NCBI GenBank assembly: GCA_012512055.1
Contig: JAAZEW010000175.1
Location: 1-6,027, forward strand
Source of the DNA: Bacillota bacterium
GTDB lineage: Bacteria; Bacillota_G; SHA-98; UBA4971
Direction: 5' to 3'
DNA length: 6,027 bases
The position numbers and the translations under genes are program-made. Positions 5,470 to 6,027 of the stretch are shown here, in pieces. Every line of letters starts with the position of its first letter. The first letter of the stretch is position 1. The notes beneath the pieces are model-generated. The model was given only the letters and a program-made list of their open reading frames with translations. It had not been told where the DNA came from and made no database searches.

Positions 5470-5473
5470 AATT

Positions 5474-5497
5474 ATGCAAGTCAAGTCGAATGGATAA
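5474..5497 (+). CDS. Possible 7-codon leader peptide (MQVKSNG) in frame with the GntR gene
   Basis: ATG 5474 follows a full AAGGAGG by 4 nt and reads seven codons to TAA (5495-5497). The frame is that of the GntR gene, and no other stop lies between this TAA and the GntR coding sequence. It could be a regulatory leader ORF, or the original start of the GntR gene interrupted by a nonsense change. A second mini-ORF (5490-5525, MDKVHASYQTS) overlaps it and ends in TAATG at the upstream in-frame GntR ATG (5525), which would allow re-initiation. There is no codon bias for one amino acid, so a classical attenuator peptide is not indicated. Confidence 0.3.
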   Translation: MQVKSNG

Positions 5498-5557
5498 GGT
5501 ACACGCAAGTTATCAGACATCATAATGTCCGGAAGAGGCAAGGAAGGCGATAAGCGA

Positions 5558-6027
5558 ATGGATGCAGACAATAATATATCCCTGAACTATAAACCCCTGT
5601 ACGTTCAAGTGAAAGATAGACTACTGAATATGATAGAGAGAAAAGAATTGCGATTCGGTGAGAGACTCCCCTCCGAGCCGGACCTTGCAAAGATGTTTGG
5701 GGTTAGTAGATCCACAGTGAGGGAAGCAATTCGAGTGATGGCACAGGAAGGCGAGGTAATAGTCAGGCACGGGCTTGGCACGTTTGTTGCCGGAAGTCGG
5801 GTTTATGTAAGGAGCGATCTCGGCGCGCTCAGGAGCATCACCTGGGCGATAAAGCAGCGCGGGTGGACCCCGGGAACAACATGCGCACAAATGCATGAGG
5901 ATGTGGCTGACAGTGAGCTTGCCGAGAAATTACAGATTCCTGAATCTGCGCCGGTAATATGTATCAAGCGGATCAGGACAGCAGATTCTCATCCGGTGTT
6001 TTACTCTATCCATAAGCTGTCCAAGGA
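5558..6027 (+). CDS. GntR family transcriptional regulator, HutC-type with UTRA domain (3' end outside window)
   Basis: The reading frame stays open from ATG 5558 to the window edge and gives 156 codons plus two bases. Residues 8-78 form a GntR winged helix-turn-helix: YKPLYVQVKDRL, then RLPSEPDLAKMFGVSRSTVR with REAIRVM, and a wing RHGLGTFV. From about residue 92 a UTRA effector domain begins (G102-W-T-P, LAEKLQIPESAPV, IKRIRTADSHPVFYS), which marks the HutC subfamily; UTRA domains bind small ligands such as sugars, histidine derivatives or fatty acids. About one third of a typical 240-residue protein is missing. ATG 5558 has AGGAAGG 10 nt upstream; in-frame ATG 5525 lacks a ribosome site. 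It is divergent from the isomerase gene and could regulate itself and the minus-strand genes from the shared promoter region. Confidence 0.9.
   Translation, partial: MDADNNISLNYKPLYVQVKDRLLNMIERKELRFGERLPSEPDLAKMFGVSRSTVREAIRVMAQEGEVIVRHGLGTFVAGSRVYVRSDLGALRSITWAIKQRGWTPGTTCAQMHEDVADSELAEKLQIPESAPVICIKRIRTADSHPVFYSIHKLSK

Larger units (their letters stand above)
5208..5557. other. Divergent intergenic region: AT-rich promoter half and GC-richer leader half
   Basis: This is the space between the minus-strand isomerase gene and the plus-strand GntR gene. Bases 5220-5340 are AT-rich with inverted repeats and several -35/-10-like pairs on both strands. Bases 5341-5470 are GC-richer and can form hairpins in plus-strand RNA, including the T-box-like core described separately. 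No long ORF in any frame has recognisable protein features; only very short ORFs follow the strong Shine-Dalgarno at 5463. Confidence 0.75.

Noticed and set aside
5621..5896. Minus-strand open frame of 91 codons opposite the GntR gene
   Set aside because: The plus strand encodes an intact winged helix and UTRA start throughout this stretch; the reverse frame shows no motif.

Overview
The window comes from a bacterial chromosome of moderate GC with strong Shine-Dalgarno sequences. It holds one catabolic or uptake locus on the minus strand and, at the right edge, the 5' part of a divergent regulator gene on the plus strand. I see no mobile element, CRISPR array, tRNA or rRNA. The solute-binding protein has a signal peptide without a lipobox cysteine, which suggests a periplasm and so a diderm. 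The genes could fit Synergistota, Thermotogota, diderm Bacillota or similar groups, but the sequence does not decide this.

In the direction of minus-strand transcription (right to left) the order is: a sugar-phosphate isomerase/epimerase-type TIM-barrel protein (start about 5165), an RpiR-family regulator with a SIS phosphosugar domain (start about 4230), a 198-bp gap with a promoter candidate and two palindromes, an ABC solute-binding protein (GTG start at 3126), an 86-bp gap with a perfect 10-bp stem-loop, a fused two-domain permease (start 1933), and the first 29 codons of the ABC ATPase (start 87), which runs off the left edge. The transporter is of the Fe(3+)/AfuABC/FbpABC type. Its neighbours, a phosphosugar-sensing regulator and a sugar isomerase-like enzyme, argue for a sugar, sugar phosphate or related organic substrate rather than iron.

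From 5166 to 5557 no long gene is present. The stretch divides into an AT-rich part (about 5220-5340) with inverted repeats and candidate divergent promoters, and a GC-richer part (about 5341-5470) that reads as a structured plus-strand leader. That leader contains a close match to the T-box core (GGGGTGGCACCGCC), and a downstream GGC+CCCC closes it into the two-helix, 7-nt-bulge fold of a T-box antiterminator. The same C-rich strand could instead pair with the strong Shine-Dalgarno AAGGAGG at 5463-5469. That Shine-Dalgarno serves a 7-codon ORF in frame with the downstream GntR/HutC-type regulator and separated from it by a single TAA. No recognisable Stem I is visible, so this is a candidate only, but it is the most unusual signal in the window.

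Inferred working model: the ABC system imports a small carbohydrate-like compound, the TIM-barrel enzyme isomerises it or a derivative, the RpiR protein senses a phosphorylated intermediate and acts at the palindromes near the binding-protein gene, and the GntR/HutC protein adds a second control from the shared divergent promoter region.
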